The position numbers were made by a program, and so were the translations under genes. 64,000 nt of DNA, from contig CAWBQT010000003.1 in assembly GCA_963790875.1 (NCBI GenBank), forward strand, positions 496,001 through 560,000, in the 5' to 3' direction. The stretch is from AP-15 sp963790875. GTDB lineage: Bacteria > Pseudomonadota > Alphaproteobacteria > ATCC43930 > CGMCC-115725. This document shows, piece after piece, positions 35,177 to 43,858 of the stretch; the first letter of the stretch is position 1; every line of letters begins with the position of its first letter. The notes under the pieces were generated by a model. The model was given only the letters and a program-made list of their open reading frames with translations. It was not told where the DNA came from and ran no database searches.

Positions 35177-36703
35177 ATGGAACTTGACCACGACGCTTGC
35201 TACCGGGCGATTTCGACGCGGGATCCGCGCTTCGACGGGCGCATCTTCATCGCCGTCCGCACAACGGGAATTTATTGCCGGCCGATTTGCCCAGCGCGCA
35301 CGCCCAAGCGCGAGAATGTGAGCTTCTATGCGACGGCAAGTGCGGCGCAGGCGGCAGGTTTCCGCCCCTGCCTTCGGTGTCGCCCCGAGAGTTCCCCGGA
35401 TCTGGCCGCGTGGCGAGGCACCTCGAACACCGTTTCGCGTGCCTTGGCGCTGATTGCGGAGGGCGCTCTCGATGGCGAGGCGGTTGACGCGCTGGCCGAG
35501 CGGCTCGGCGTCGGCGAGCGGCAGTTGCGGCGGCTCTTCAGGCAACATCTTGGGGCCTCGCCGATAGCCGTTGCTCAGACGCGCCGGGTGCTGTTTGCGA
35601 AGCAGCTTATCGTCGAGACGACGATGCCGATGACCGAGGTCGCGTTAGCGTCGGGCTTCAGCAGCATCCGTCGCTTCAACGCGACGTTCCAAACACTTTA
35701 TCGACGACCGCCGCGTGAGTTGCGTCGGTCGCGCACCGCCGACGGCGAACAAGCCGGAGCAGGCGGCATCACGCTGATCCTGCCCTATGCGCCTCCTTAC
35801 GACTGGCACGCGATGATCGGGTTCCTGGCCGCCAGAGCCATCAAAGGCATCGAAGCGGTCGATGGAAGTGAACGTTATCGGCGCTCGATTGCGCTGGATG
35901 GCGCACAGGGTGTCATCAGTGTCGAACCCGATGAACGCGGGCGTGGCCTGCGGGTGACGATCCGGTTTCCCCGCATTGCGTCATTGGCGGCCATCGTCCG
36001 CCGGGTGCGACGCGTTTTCGACCTCGGTGCGGACCCGTTGGCGATCGGTCAGGACCTCTCACGTGATCCGATGCTTGCACCGCTCATCGCTCAGCGCCCG
36101 GGTCTGCGCGTACCGGGTGCCTGGGACGGTTTCGAAGTTGCTGTCCGCGCCGTGCTTGGCCAGCAGGTTACAGTCACGGGTGCTGTGAAACTCGGGGCCA
36201 AATTAGTCGCGGCCTACGGCGACCTCCTGGATACCGGTCATGGAAACGGCCTCACGCACACATTCCCGGTGCCTGCCAAAATCGCGGAAGCCGATTTGCG
36301 GACGCTGGGAATACCGGCAGCTCGGGCGGAGGCGCTGTCGTCGCTCGCCACCGCCGCTGCGGCGGAGCCCGGTCTTTTCCGCCGGGGCGAGACGTTGGAG
36401 CAGGCGGTCGCCAAGCTGCGTGCGTCGCGCGGCGTCGGCGAATGGACAGCCCAATACATCGCGATGCGGGCCTTGCGTGAGCCGGACGCCTTTCCCGCTG
36501 CCGATATCGGCCTCATACGGGCTCTGACGCCGGCGGGCGCAAGCCGGCCGAACGCCATCGACGTACTCGCCAGGGCTGAGGTCTGGCGGCCATGGAGAGC
36601 TTATGCGGCGCAGCACCTCTGGACCGCCGATGCGGAGGGGTCCCGAGCAGTGACCCGCGCCAATCGAAAGGACAATGCCGATGCCCAACCTGTTGCCGCC
36701 TGA
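35177..36703 (+). CDS. alkA: Ada-type regulator fused to AlkA 3-methyladenine DNA glycosylase
   Basis: A 508-residue multidomain DNA-alkylation repair protein. Residues 1-75: Ada zinc domain with Cys34, Cys38 (GIYCRPICPAR) and Cys65, Cys68 (RPCLRCRPE), which accepts methyl groups from phosphotriesters. Residues 85-185: AraC-type helix-turn-helix (ALASGFSSIRRFNATF). Residues 195-310: AlkA N-terminal domain (LPYAPPYDWHAMIGFLAARA). Residues 315-490: HhH-GPD glycosylase with VGEWTAQYIAMRAL and catalytic Asp443 in FPAADIGLI. Methylation of the zinc domain probably turns it into an activator of its own operon. It overlaps the next gene, ogt, by 23 bases. Confidence 0.95.
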   Translation: MELDHDACYRAISTRDPRFDGRIFIAVRTTGIYCRPICPARTPKRENVSFYATASAAQAAGFRPCLRCRPESSPDLAAWRGTSNTVSRALALIAEGALDGEAVDALAERLGVGERQLRRLFRQHLGASPIAVAQTRRVLFAKQLIVETTMPMTEVALASGFSSIRRFNATFQTLYRRPPRELRRSRTADGEQAGAGGITLILPYAPPYDWHAMIGFLAARAIKGIEAVDGSERYRRSIALDGAQGVISVEPDERGRGLRVTIRFPRIASLAAIVRRVRRVFDLGADPLAIGQDLSRDPMLAPLIAQRPGLRVPGAWDGFEVAVRAVLGQQVTVTGAVKLGAKLVAAYGDLLDTGHGNGLTHTFPVPAKIAEADLRTLGIPAARAEALSSLATAAAAEPGLFRRGETLEQAVAKLRASRGVGEWTAQYIAMRALREPDAFPAADIGLIRALTPAGASRPNAIDVLARAEVWRPWRAYAAQHLWTADAEGSRAVTRANRKDNADAQPVAA

Positions 36704-37253
36704 GGCGCTGTTCATTGATCGGGTTGAGAGCCCGATCGGGACAATGCTGGTCTTTCATGATTCCGAAGAACGGCTGCGCGCCCTCGACTTTCACGACTAT
36801 GAGCCGCGCCTACGGCGCCTGCTGAGGCTGCACTGGGGTCGGGAGGGAAGCGATTTCGTGATGAAGACCCGACGAGCCCCGCTGGCAATTCGGCAGGCGC
36901 TGGCAGCCTATTTTGCCGATGATCTTACCGCGATCGATGCCGTTCCCGTTGCGACCGCCGGTACCGCGTTTCAACGCGAGGTTTGGGCAGCCCTTCGCAA
37001 AATCCGACCCGGAACAACGCTGAGCTATGGCGCCCTGGCTGAACGGTTAGGACGTCCGAAGTCGGTTCGCGCCGTCGGTCTCGCCAATGGCGCCAACCCC
37101 ATCGCCATCGTGGTCCCTTGTCATCGTGTCATCGGCGCCGACGGAAGCCTTACCGGCTATGGCGGTGGGATCGAGCGCAAGAAATGGCTGCTCACCCACG
37201 AGGGCGCCACCTTCCGGGGCTCGGCTGCCAAGCGCATCCCCCAAGCCGCGTGA
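36681..37253 (+). CDS. ogt: Methylated-DNA--[protein]-cysteine S-methyltransferase
   Basis: A 190-residue suicide repair protein that transfers methyl from O6-methylguanine to Cys147 in IVVPCHRVIG. RPGTTLSYGALAERLGRP near 110-126 is the DNA-binding helix-turn-helix with the Tyr and Arg finger, and AVGLANGANP the Asn hinge. ATG 36681 is 8 bases from aaagga and is preferred over ATG 36675. It overlaps the 3' end of the Ada/AlkA gene, so they are cotranscribed as an adaptive response unit. Confidence 0.95.
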   Translation: MPNLLPPEALFIDRVESPIGTMLVFHDSEERLRALDFHDYEPRLRRLLRLHWGREGSDFVMKTRRAPLAIRQALAAYFADDLTAIDAVPVATAGTAFQREVWAALRKIRPGTTLSYGALAERLGRPKSVRAVGLANGANPIAIVVPCHRVIGADGSLTGYGGGIERKKWLLTHEGATFRGSAAKRIPQAA

Positions 37254-37344
37254 AACTCCACCTCGATTGTGCGCCGACGAGAACGGGACTCTGCCCGCAT
37301 GTGGAACCATGCGCTTGGTGGTACTCCTTGCGAAGCGAGCGCCG

Positions 37345-37641
37345 ATGATGGAAATCGGGCAGAAAACCTATCGACTGACCGGGGCCGATGGCCGGCCATA
37401 CGTCAGTGACCAGCCGGGGACGCTCGGCGGGCATCGACAGCAAAAAGGCTATGGCCGTCTCGACTGTCCGAGCGCTCTGCGATGGATCGCAAAAAGGTTT
37501 TACGTTCGGCATCGGGTTTTCTTCGCCGACGAGGCTACCGCCATTGCCGCGGGCTATCGTCCCTGTGCGCGCTGCATGCCCGAAGCCTATCGTCAGTGGA
37601 AGGCTGCAAACAGCAGTCGGGGCGGATCGCAAATCTCGTAG
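37345..37641 (+). CDS. Stand-alone Ada metal-binding domain protein
   Basis: A 98-residue protein matching only the Ada zinc domain: GRLDCPSALRWIA with Cys41, HRVFFADEATAIAAGYRPCA and CARC with Cys74 and Cys77. Compared with the AlkA fusion upstream, the first Cys (the methyl acceptor) and the last pair are kept, but the second Cys of the CxxxC pair is replaced, leaving three. It has no helix-turn-helix or transferase domain. It lies 91 bp after ogt on the same strand and probably belongs to the same repair operon. Its role is unclear: a damage sensor, a methyl sink or a decayed relative. Confidence 0.75.
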   Translation: MMEIGQKTYRLTGADGRPYVSDQPGTLGGHRQQKGYGRLDCPSALRWIAKRFYVRHRVFFADEATAIAAGYRPCARCMPEAYRQWKAANSSRGGSQIS

Positions 37642-37922
37642 GTGTACGAGCGGTCCCGGTCTGAATGGGCGAGAAGGATTTGCCGGCGAATGATGCCGTC
37701 ACCCATCTAGATACGACGCACGGCACCGATGGTCGCCGGCCGTGCCGTCCTCAATTGTCGTACCGGCGCCAACTCCCGCCCAGGCGTATTCATCGAAATC
37801 AGGCGGTTCCTGAGGTCGCGGCGTGCGATATTGACGGTGCGCCGAGGAAGGCGAACGGACGCTCTTGTCGGGAACGCCGGATAGGCGGAATGTCGCACAT
37901 CTCGTGGGGAGGGACGCCGGCC

Positions 37923-38732
37923 ATGCGCGACGCTGTCAGTTGTGAATTGCCGGCCGGCTGTGACGGCTCGGCCATTCTGGATCGCCTGGACCAAGTGCTC
38001 GATCCAGAATTGGACGAGTCGATCCTCGATTTGGGCTTTGTGCGTTCGGTGCGGCTGCGTTCCGGCCACGCCAGCGTCGCGCTCGAGTTGCCGACGAATT
38101 GGTGCGCGGTGAATTTTGCCTACCTGATGGCGGAGGATGTGCGCCACGCGCTGCTGACGCTCCCAGGCATTAAAACAGCAACCGTTAGTCTCGGGGAGCA
38201 CTGCGCCGCGCGGGAGATCGAGGCCGCCGTCAATGAGGGGCGGCCGTTTGCCGAAGCCTTTTCCGGCGAGGGCGCCGGGAGCCTCGCGGCACTGCGGCTC
38301 ACCTTCCGGCGCAAAGGATTTTTCAGCCGGCAGGAGCGCCTGCTGCGCGAGCTGCGGACGGCCGGTTGCTCGCCGACGACGATTTGCGCGCTGCGGCTCG
38401 GTGAGGTATCGACAGATGGCGACGCGATCGTGATCCGCCGGCCCGGCACTGCGCCGTTGGTGGGCGGCTCGGCGTCAACATTGCGGCGCTATCTCGAACG
38501 CCGCACGGAACTCGGCCTCGACTGCAGCCTCGCCGCGCCGCTGATCGTCGACCTCGACGGTGCGCCGCTGTCCGCGGAACGCTTGCAGAACCACTACGAG
38601 GCGGCTCGTACGATGCGCGTCGCGCTGGAGGCCAATGGTTCGTTTTGTCGTGCCCTTCTCGGTGTGCGTCGCGGCGCTGCCGCTGAACAAACGGGACCGG
38701 CATATAGGGGAGGAAGACATGTACAGGCATGA
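37923..38732 (+). CDS. DUF59/MIP18-like iron-sulfur assembly protein
   Basis: A 269-residue protein. Residues about 12-95 are a DUF59 domain (ILDRLDQVLDPELDESILDL, FVRSVRLRSG), the PaaD/SufT-type module that helps deliver Fe-S clusters. The rest (LRLTFRRKGFFSRQERLLRE, CALRLGEVSTDGDAIVIRRP) resembles no domain I know. I place the start at ATG 37923, nine bases after gggagg. Its last 14 bases overlap the start of the amidohydrolase, so translation is coupled and the pair likely works together, perhaps maturing or regulating that enzyme. Confidence 0.75.
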   Translation: MRDAVSCELPAGCDGSAILDRLDQVLDPELDESILDLGFVRSVRLRSGHASVALELPTNWCAVNFAYLMAEDVRHALLTLPGIKTATVSLGEHCAAREIEAAVNEGRPFAEAFSGEGAGSLAALRLTFRRKGFFSRQERLLRELRTAGCSPTTICALRLGEVSTDGDAIVIRRPGTAPLVGGSASTLRRYLERRTELGLDCSLAAPLIVDLDGAPLSAERLQNHYEAARTMRVALEANGSFCRALLGVRRGAAAEQTGPAYRGGRHVQA

Positions 38733-39720
38733 CGGGCAGGACCTCTTCGTCATCGACGGTCACATGCATTTCTGGGACGCCAACCCGGAGAATTGGCGGA
38801 ACCAGTACGGCGAGAGCTGGATCAGATGCTTTTTCGCCTATCACAGCGCCCTGAGCCCGACCGAAGCGGTGTGGCCGTTCGACAAATTCTGCCGGTACGG
38901 CGAGGAAGCACTGGTCGATGACCTGTTCCGCAGCGGCTATGTCGATATGGCGATCCTAAACTCGACCTATCTCTACGAGTTCTACAAGAACGGCTTCAAC
39001 TCGCACGTCCAGAACAACGTCATCCGATCCAAATATCCCGACCGCCTGCTGCTGTGCGGCTCCTTCGACCCGCGCGACGAGGAAGCGGGTTTCGAGCCGT
39101 TTCGCCGGATGATCGCGGAATATCCGATCCGAGGGCTCAAACTCTACACCGCGGAATGGCGCAACGGCTCGCGCGGCTGGCGTCTCAACGACCCGTGGGC
39201 CTACAAATATCTTACCCTCGCCCAGGAACTGGGGATCAAGAACGTCCACGTGCACAAGGGGCCGACCGTCTACCCGTTGAGTGCCGATGCGTTCGATGTC
39301 CATGACGTCGACTATGCCGCCACGGATTTTCCCGACCTCAACTTCATCGTCGAGCATGTCGGCCTGCCGAGACTCGACGATTTCTGCTGGATCGCGGCGC
39401 AGGAATCGAATGTCTATGCCGGGCTCTCTGTCGCGATGGCTTTTGTCCATCTCCGGCCGAGATATTTTGGCGAGATCATCGCCAATTTGCTGTTCTGGAT
39501 CGGCCCGGACAAGCTGTGCTTCGGCAGCGACTATGCGATCTGGTCGCCGAAATGGCTGATCGAGAAGTTCATGGCGTACGAGCTGCCCGAGGATTTAAAG
39601 CAGGAATACCACGTGGATCTGACGCTCGACATCAAACGCAAGATCCTCGGTGAAAACGCCGCCCGGCTCTATGGCATCGACATCGCGGCACAGGCGGCGA
39701 AGCTGAGGCAGCAAGCTTAA
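38719..39720 (+). CDS. Amidohydrolase_2 family metal-dependent hydrolase/decarboxylase
   Basis: A 333-residue TIM-barrel protein. IDGHMHFWD at residues 12-20 gives the His-x-His metal pair, KNVHVHKGP near 178 a further His, NFIVEHVGLPRLDDFC near 215 another, and LCFGSDYAIWSPKW near 270 the catalytic Asp. The family includes ACMSD-type decarboxylases and lactone hydrolases acting on aromatic breakdown products. A strong ggggagga precedes ATG 38719. Coupled with the DUF59 protein by a 14-base overlap. Confidence 0.85.
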   Translation: MYRHDGQDLFVIDGHMHFWDANPENWRNQYGESWIRCFFAYHSALSPTEAVWPFDKFCRYGEEALVDDLFRSGYVDMAILNSTYLYEFYKNGFNSHVQNNVIRSKYPDRLLLCGSFDPRDEEAGFEPFRRMIAEYPIRGLKLYTAEWRNGSRGWRLNDPWAYKYLTLAQELGIKNVHVHKGPTVYPLSADAFDVHDVDYAATDFPDLNFIVEHVGLPRLDDFCWIAAQESNVYAGLSVAMAFVHLRPRYFGEIIANLLFWIGPDKLCFGSDYAIWSPKWLIEKFMAYELPEDLKQEYHVDLTLDIKRKILGENAARLYGIDIAAQAAKLRQQA

Positions 39721-39772
39721 GAATCAAACGGGCTTATAAATGCGGCGCCCCCGCCGGACGCGGCGCGCGCCG

Positions 39773-40756
39773 TCACCCCGCCTGCGGTACCGACCCGCCG
39801 GGCCGCGCCGACGGCCCGATTGGCAAGGCAGAGTTTCCCTTAACGATCTGCAGGGCAGTTCCGACGACGGCGCCGATATTCCCGAGATCGGCCGGGATGA
39901 TCATGGTCGTGCCCTGCTTGGCAAGATTGCCCCATTTGGCGATGAAGTCCTGGGCGAGCTGCATCTGCAGCGCTTCGATGCCGCCGTCGACGACCGCCGC
40001 CGTCGCGATGGCGCGGATCGCGTCGGCGGTGGCCGAGGCCACGAGTTCGATGGCCTTGGCCGCACCTTCGGCGCGCAGGATCTCGGCTTGCCGTCGCCCG
40101 TCGGCGAGGTTGATCTCCTGCTGACGCTGGCCTTCGGAGGTGTTGATCTGCTGCTGGCGTAGGCCTTCCGATTTGAAGATCATCGCGCGCTTCTCGCGTT
40201 CCGCGGTGATCTGCATCTCCATGGCCTGCAGGATTTCTCGCGGCGGCGTGATGTCCTTGATCTCGTAGCGCAGGACCTTGATCCCCCAATTGACCGCGGC
40301 CTCCTCGACTGCGGCGGCGACCGCGGTATTCAGCATCTGCCGCGACGACAGGGCCTGGTCGAGATGCAGCTTGCCGATTTCCGAGCGCATGCTGGTCTGC
40401 GCCAATTGCATTGCCGCGGTCATTGGATTGGTCGATCCATAGGCCGCCTTCACCGCATCGGTGATCTGCAGATAGAGGAAGCCATCGACCGTGAGGGTGG
40501 TGTTGTCGAGCGAGATGCAAACCTGCGCCGGCACTTCCGATGGCACTTCGCGCAAGTCGAAGCGGTAGGCGACGCGATCCATGAACGGCACGAGCACGTT
40601 CAACCCGGGTGACAGGTCGCGGTGGAAGCGTCCGAGGCGTTCGACGATCCAAGATTGCTGCTGCGGCACGATACGCAGCGCCGAGCGCAGGATCGCGAAG
40701 CCGAAGAAGAGCAGAAGAAGAAGGGTTATCAGTGAGGTCAGAAACTCGGCCGACAT
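39773..40756 (-). CDS. SPFH/Band 7 (stomatin/QmcA-like) membrane protein
   Basis: A 327-residue protein with one N-terminal transmembrane helix (TSLITLLLLLFFGFAIL) and a Band 7 domain: VPQQQSWIVERLGRFHRDLS near 30-50, PGLNVLVPFMDRVAYRFDLR, and ILQAMEMQITAEREKRAMIF near 175-195, followed by a charged coiled coil rich in EGQRQQEI repeats. Stomatins oligomerise at the membrane and organise lipid microdomains or regulate proteolysis. It follows an NfeD gene by 19 bp, the standard stomatin-NfeD operon. Confidence 0.9.
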   Translation of the reverse strand: MSAEFLTSLITLLLLLFFGFAILRSALRIVPQQQSWIVERLGRFHRDLSPGLNVLVPFMDRVAYRFDLREVPSEVPAQVCISLDNTTLTVDGFLYLQITDAVKAAYGSTNPMTAAMQLAQTSMRSEIGKLHLDQALSSRQMLNTAVAAAVEEAAVNWGIKVLRYEIKDITPPREILQAMEMQITAEREKRAMIFKSEGLRQQQINTSEGQRQQEINLADGRRQAEILRAEGAAKAIELVASATADAIRAIATAAVVDGGIEALQMQLAQDFIAKWGNLAKQGTTMIIPADLGNIGAVVGTALQIVKGNSALPIGPSARPGGSVPQAG

Positions 40757-40775
40757 TGGGCAGGTCCTCGATTGT

Positions 40776-41201
40776 TTATCGCTGCGCCCTATCGGCCGGC
40801 AAGGCGAGATGCAGCAGCTTGTCGGTCTTGCGCTTGATGATGGCGGTGCTGCCCGGAGCGGGCAGCGATCCGTCTTCCATCACGGCCTGCCAATTCGCAC
40901 CGCGATAGCTGACCGTCAGCCAATTTCCGTGCGGCCGGACATCGCCTATCGTCACGGTCTGGCCGATGTCGAAATCCGCGAGACCCTGGCTGCGCGCCCG
41001 CCGCCGCCGACGCAGCATGACCGCAGACGTCAGGATCGCGCACAGCGCCACAAACGCAAAAATCAGGAGTTCGCCCCGAACCCAGAAGCCGATCAGCGCG
41101 GCGAGGAGGGCAGCGGCAGCGACGCCGGCAAGGTAGAAAGTGCCGGTGTGCAACTCAGCCAGCGCCGCCCACAAGGCAAGGACGAAGAACACCCATTGCA
41201 T
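40776..41201 (-). CDS. NfeD family membrane protein
   Basis: A 141-residue short NfeD: two or three hydrophobic segments (WVFFVLALWAALAELHTG, FYLAGVAAAALLAALIGF, LLIFAFVALCAILTSAV) and a soluble C-terminal OB-fold (VRPHGNWLTVSYRGANWQAV). NfeD proteins partner stomatins in membrane quality control. Transcribed first, with the SPFH gene 19 bp behind. Confidence 0.9.
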   Translation of the reverse strand: MQWVFFVLALWAALAELHTGTFYLAGVAAAALLAALIGFWVRGELLIFAFVALCAILTSAVMLRRRRRARSQGLADFDIGQTVTIGDVRPHGNWLTVSYRGANWQAVMEDGSLPAPGSTAIIKRKTDKLLHLALPADRAQR

Positions 41202-41375
41202 CGGGAAGCCTTTAGTGAAGGTGCTCCGTTGCTATCCTCCGGCGGAGGCGATTGCATCAATCACCCTGGCCGCACGCTGTATAATAGAGGAAAATCGGCT
41301 CGTTCTCCATATCCGGGTGATGCGCTCGGTCATGCTTCGGGGACCGCTTCGATCCGGTTCCCTGGTATGGACGGC

Positions 41376-42341
41376 CTATAGGCGGCGCAAAAAGTCGATC
41401 ATCGCGGCATCGACCTCGGCCGGCCGCTCCTGCTGCGTCCAGTGGCCGCAGCCGGGCAGCATGATCGTCCGGCGCAGCTGCGGCACGAAATTCGCCAGAT
41501 TGGGGATCAGCTGGTCCATGCCGGGAAAGCGCACGACCGGATCGCGGTCGCCGGCGATGTAGAGCGCCGGCGTGGTCACCTTGAGGCCGTCGAACGGGGC
41601 GCCCAGTTCCCAGTTGCGGTCGATGTTGCGGTACCAGTTGAGGCCGCCGCGAAAGCCGGTGCGGGTGAATTCCGCTGTGTAGAAATCAATGTCGGCCTCG
41701 CTGAGCCAGGCGGGCAGCGGCGGCACCGGCAAACCCGGGCGGAACAGGCCGCCGCGCCGCGGCACCATGCCGAAGGGCGGCGTCCCCGGTGGCGCATCGC
41801 CGGAGAGCGCGATCATGCCGACGCGGAAGACCGTGCTCACATTGCTGTCGTACTCAGCCTCGGCGACGCACGGCTCCTGGAAGAAGAGCTGGTACCATAC
41901 GGCGTCGTCGGTCTGCGGCATCGCCGTCGTCGGCCTGACCTTGCCGCGTGGCCGGAACGGGACGCTGAGGCCGACGACACCGCGGAACCGGTCGGGGCGC
42001 AACAGTGCCGCGAGCCACGCTACCGGTGCGCCCCAGTCATGCCCGGCGATGACGGCGTCGTCGGCCCCGAGCGCGTCGACGAGGCCGACGATGTCCCCGA
42101 CGAGGTGAAAGAGCGTGTACTGGTCGATCGCTTCGGGGCGGTCGGTCAGGCCGTAGCCGCGCATGTCGGGTGCCACCACACGGTATCCGGCGTCGGCGAG
42201 CGCCGCCAGCTGATGGCGCCAGGAATACCAGGATTCGGGAAAGCCGTGGCACAGCACGACGAGCGGGCCGACGCCGGCCTCGGCGACATGCATCCGGATG
42301 CCGTTCGTCTCAATGGTGCGGTGCGTCAGTTCGGGCGTCAT
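41376..42341 (-). CDS. Alpha/beta hydrolase, epoxide-hydrolase type
   Basis: A 321-residue enzyme. HGFPESWYSWRHQL near residue 32 is the HGxP oxyanion motif of epoxide hydrolases and dehalogenases; the nucleophile is Asp102 in VIAGHDWGAPVAW; YIAGDRDPVVRF near 265 supplies the acid and LPGCGHWTQQE near 298 the His. RGYGLTDRP near 62 is also typical. It likely opens epoxides to diols. It stands alone, divergent from a decayed toxin-antitoxin pair. Confidence 0.9.
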   Translation of the reverse strand: MTPELTHRTIETNGIRMHVAEAGVGPLVVLCHGFPESWYSWRHQLAALADAGYRVVAPDMRGYGLTDRPEAIDQYTLFHLVGDIVGLVDALGADDAVIAGHDWGAPVAWLAALLRPDRFRGVVGLSVPFRPRGKVRPTTAMPQTDDAVWYQLFFQEPCVAEAEYDSNVSTVFRVGMIALSGDAPPGTPPFGMVPRRGGLFRPGLPVPPLPAWLSEADIDFYTAEFTRTGFRGGLNWYRNIDRNWELGAPFDGLKVTTPALYIAGDRDPVVRFPGMDQLIPNLANFVPQLRRTIMLPGCGHWTQQERPAEVDAAMIDFLRRL

Positions 42342-42493
42342 CGTCTACGCTCCCGCTCGACAAGGCGCCAGCGACAACGGTGACGATGCGACAGGCCGCA
42401 CCGGCACGCAAGACCGCCCGCGCCACGTCTCGACCGGAGGCTTCCTCTTGTGCACAAGCATCATCGCAGGCATTGACAACATGTAGACAAGCC

Positions 42494-42725
42494 ATGGCCA
42501 GCCTCAGCATCCGCAACCTTGACGACGATCTGCTCTACCGCCTCAAGCGGCGTGGCGCGCGACACGGGCGCTCCGCAGAGGCGGAAGCACGTGTGATCCT
42601 GCGAGAGCACTGCGCGGCGAAGCGGAGATCGACTTCGATACTCTCGCGACCGAATTGCGCGCGCTCACCGCCGGGCGTCATCATACTCCGGCTGAGGATC
42701 TGCAGCGCGAACGGTGCGATGAGCG
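42494..42725 (+). pseudogene. FitA/VapB-type antitoxin with a frameshift
   Basis: From ATG 42494 the frame reads MASLSIRNLDDDLLYRLKRR, then GARHGRSAEAEARVILREHC, the ribbon-helix-helix domain of FitA-like antitoxins. After about 42615 the expected C-terminus, EIDFDTLATELRALTAGRHH then TPAEDLQRERCDER, continues in another frame and ends at TGA 42723-42725. A single-base shift separates the two. The stop would be followed by the toxin start two codons later, the usual arrangement. Confidence 0.75.
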
Positions 42726-42888
42726 ATGACCGATCTCGTCATTGACGAGCCGATCCCGAACCGGCATCGACATACCCTAGATCCTATCCTGCGATTTCGT
42801 GACGGCCGACCGCCGGCTCGCCGCAAAACCACTGCCAGCCGGGTATAATTCGCGGGTGCTTGCGCTCGCCGCGAGCGATCTGCCCTGA
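42726..42888 (+). pseudogene. VapC-type PIN toxin, internally deleted remnant
   Basis: ATG 42726 starts MTDLVIDE, matching the first strand of a PIN-domain ribonuclease up to its first Asp, but after a dozen codons the sequence departs. From about 42786 another frame gives CDFVTADRRLAAKPLPAGYN and ends ALAASDLP at TGA 42886-42888, the last Asp-containing strand of the PIN fold. Around 100 middle residues are missing, so no active toxin is possible. Confidence 0.65.
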
Positions 42889-42919
42889 TCGCGGGAGTGG
42901 GTATTTGGGAGGAGAGGTG

Positions 42920-43744
42920 ATGCGGGTCGGGATCCATCTGCCGCAAATCGGGCGCAAGGCCGGGCCGGAGGCGATCCGCCGCGCTGCCGTGCAGGCCGAA
43001 GAGCTGGGCTTTGCCGACGTCTGGACGAGCGAACACATCATCGTGCCGGCCGGTGTGCCCTACCCGCCCTCGCCGGTCTTCTGGGACCCGGTGCTGACCC
43101 TGACCTGGGCCGCCGCCTTCACCAATAAAATTGAGCTCGGCACCAGCGTTCTGGTGTTGCCGATGCGGCATCCGCTGCCGCTCGCCAAGGAACTGGCGAC
43201 ATTGCAGAATCTGAGCGGCGGGCGGTTCATCCTCGGCGCCGGGGTCGGCTGGATGGCGGCCGAGTTCGCCGCCCTAGGCGCGCCGTTCGGCGAGCGCGGC
43301 CGGCGCATGGACGAAGGCATCGCCTTGATGCGCGCCGTGTGGCACGACGACCCGGTCAGCTTCCCGACCCGGCACATCCCGGCCGTCGTCGACGAGATGC
43401 GCATGCTGCCGAAGCCCGAAAAGCCAATCCCGATCTGGATCGGCGGCGGCTCGGAGGCGGCCTTGCGGCGGGCATTGACGCAGGATGGCTGGCACGGCTC
43501 GCGGCTGTCGCCGGAGGAGGCCCGGCCGGTCGTGCAGCGGCTGCGCGACGCGCGGCCCGAGCCCGAATTCGCGATCTCGCTGCGCTGCGGCTGGGACGGC
43601 AAGGATAGTGCCGCCCTCGCCGCCCGGCTCGCCGGCTACGCCGCGGCCGGGATCGGGCATGTGCTTGTCGAACCCGCCGAGCGCACGCTCGACGACTGGC
43701 TCGCCGCCGTCGAGCGCGTTGCACAGGCCGCAGCCGAACTCTGA
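42920..43744 (+). CDS. LLM-class flavin-dependent monooxygenase
   Basis: A 274-residue luciferase-like protein, probably F420-dependent. MRVGIHLPQIGRKAGPEAI opens the barrel; ADVWTSEHIIVPAGVPYPP near residue 32, IELGTSVLVLPMRHPLPLAK near 72 and SGGRFILGAGVGWMAAEF near 100 are diagnostic, as is KPIPIWIGGGSE near 180. A strong ggagagg precedes ATG 42920. The next gene, another LLM, is 114 bp downstream on the same strand. Confidence 0.85.
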   Translation: MRVGIHLPQIGRKAGPEAIRRAAVQAEELGFADVWTSEHIIVPAGVPYPPSPVFWDPVLTLTWAAAFTNKIELGTSVLVLPMRHPLPLAKELATLQNLSGGRFILGAGVGWMAAEFAALGAPFGERGRRMDEGIALMRAVWHDDPVSFPTRHIPAVVDEMRMLPKPEKPIPIWIGGGSEAALRRALTQDGWHGSRLSPEEARPVVQRLRDARPEPEFAISLRCGWDGKDSAALAARLAGYAAAGIGHVLVEPAERTLDDWLAAVERVAQAAAEL

Positions 43745-43858
43745 GCGCGACACCGATCCGGGGCTAGGCGCGTCTCGCCACTTGGAATTGCCGTGGCGCA
43801 CGCCATCTCGCCGCCATGAGGTGAACCGCCGGTCGGCGGCGCAATCGGGAGTGCCGGG

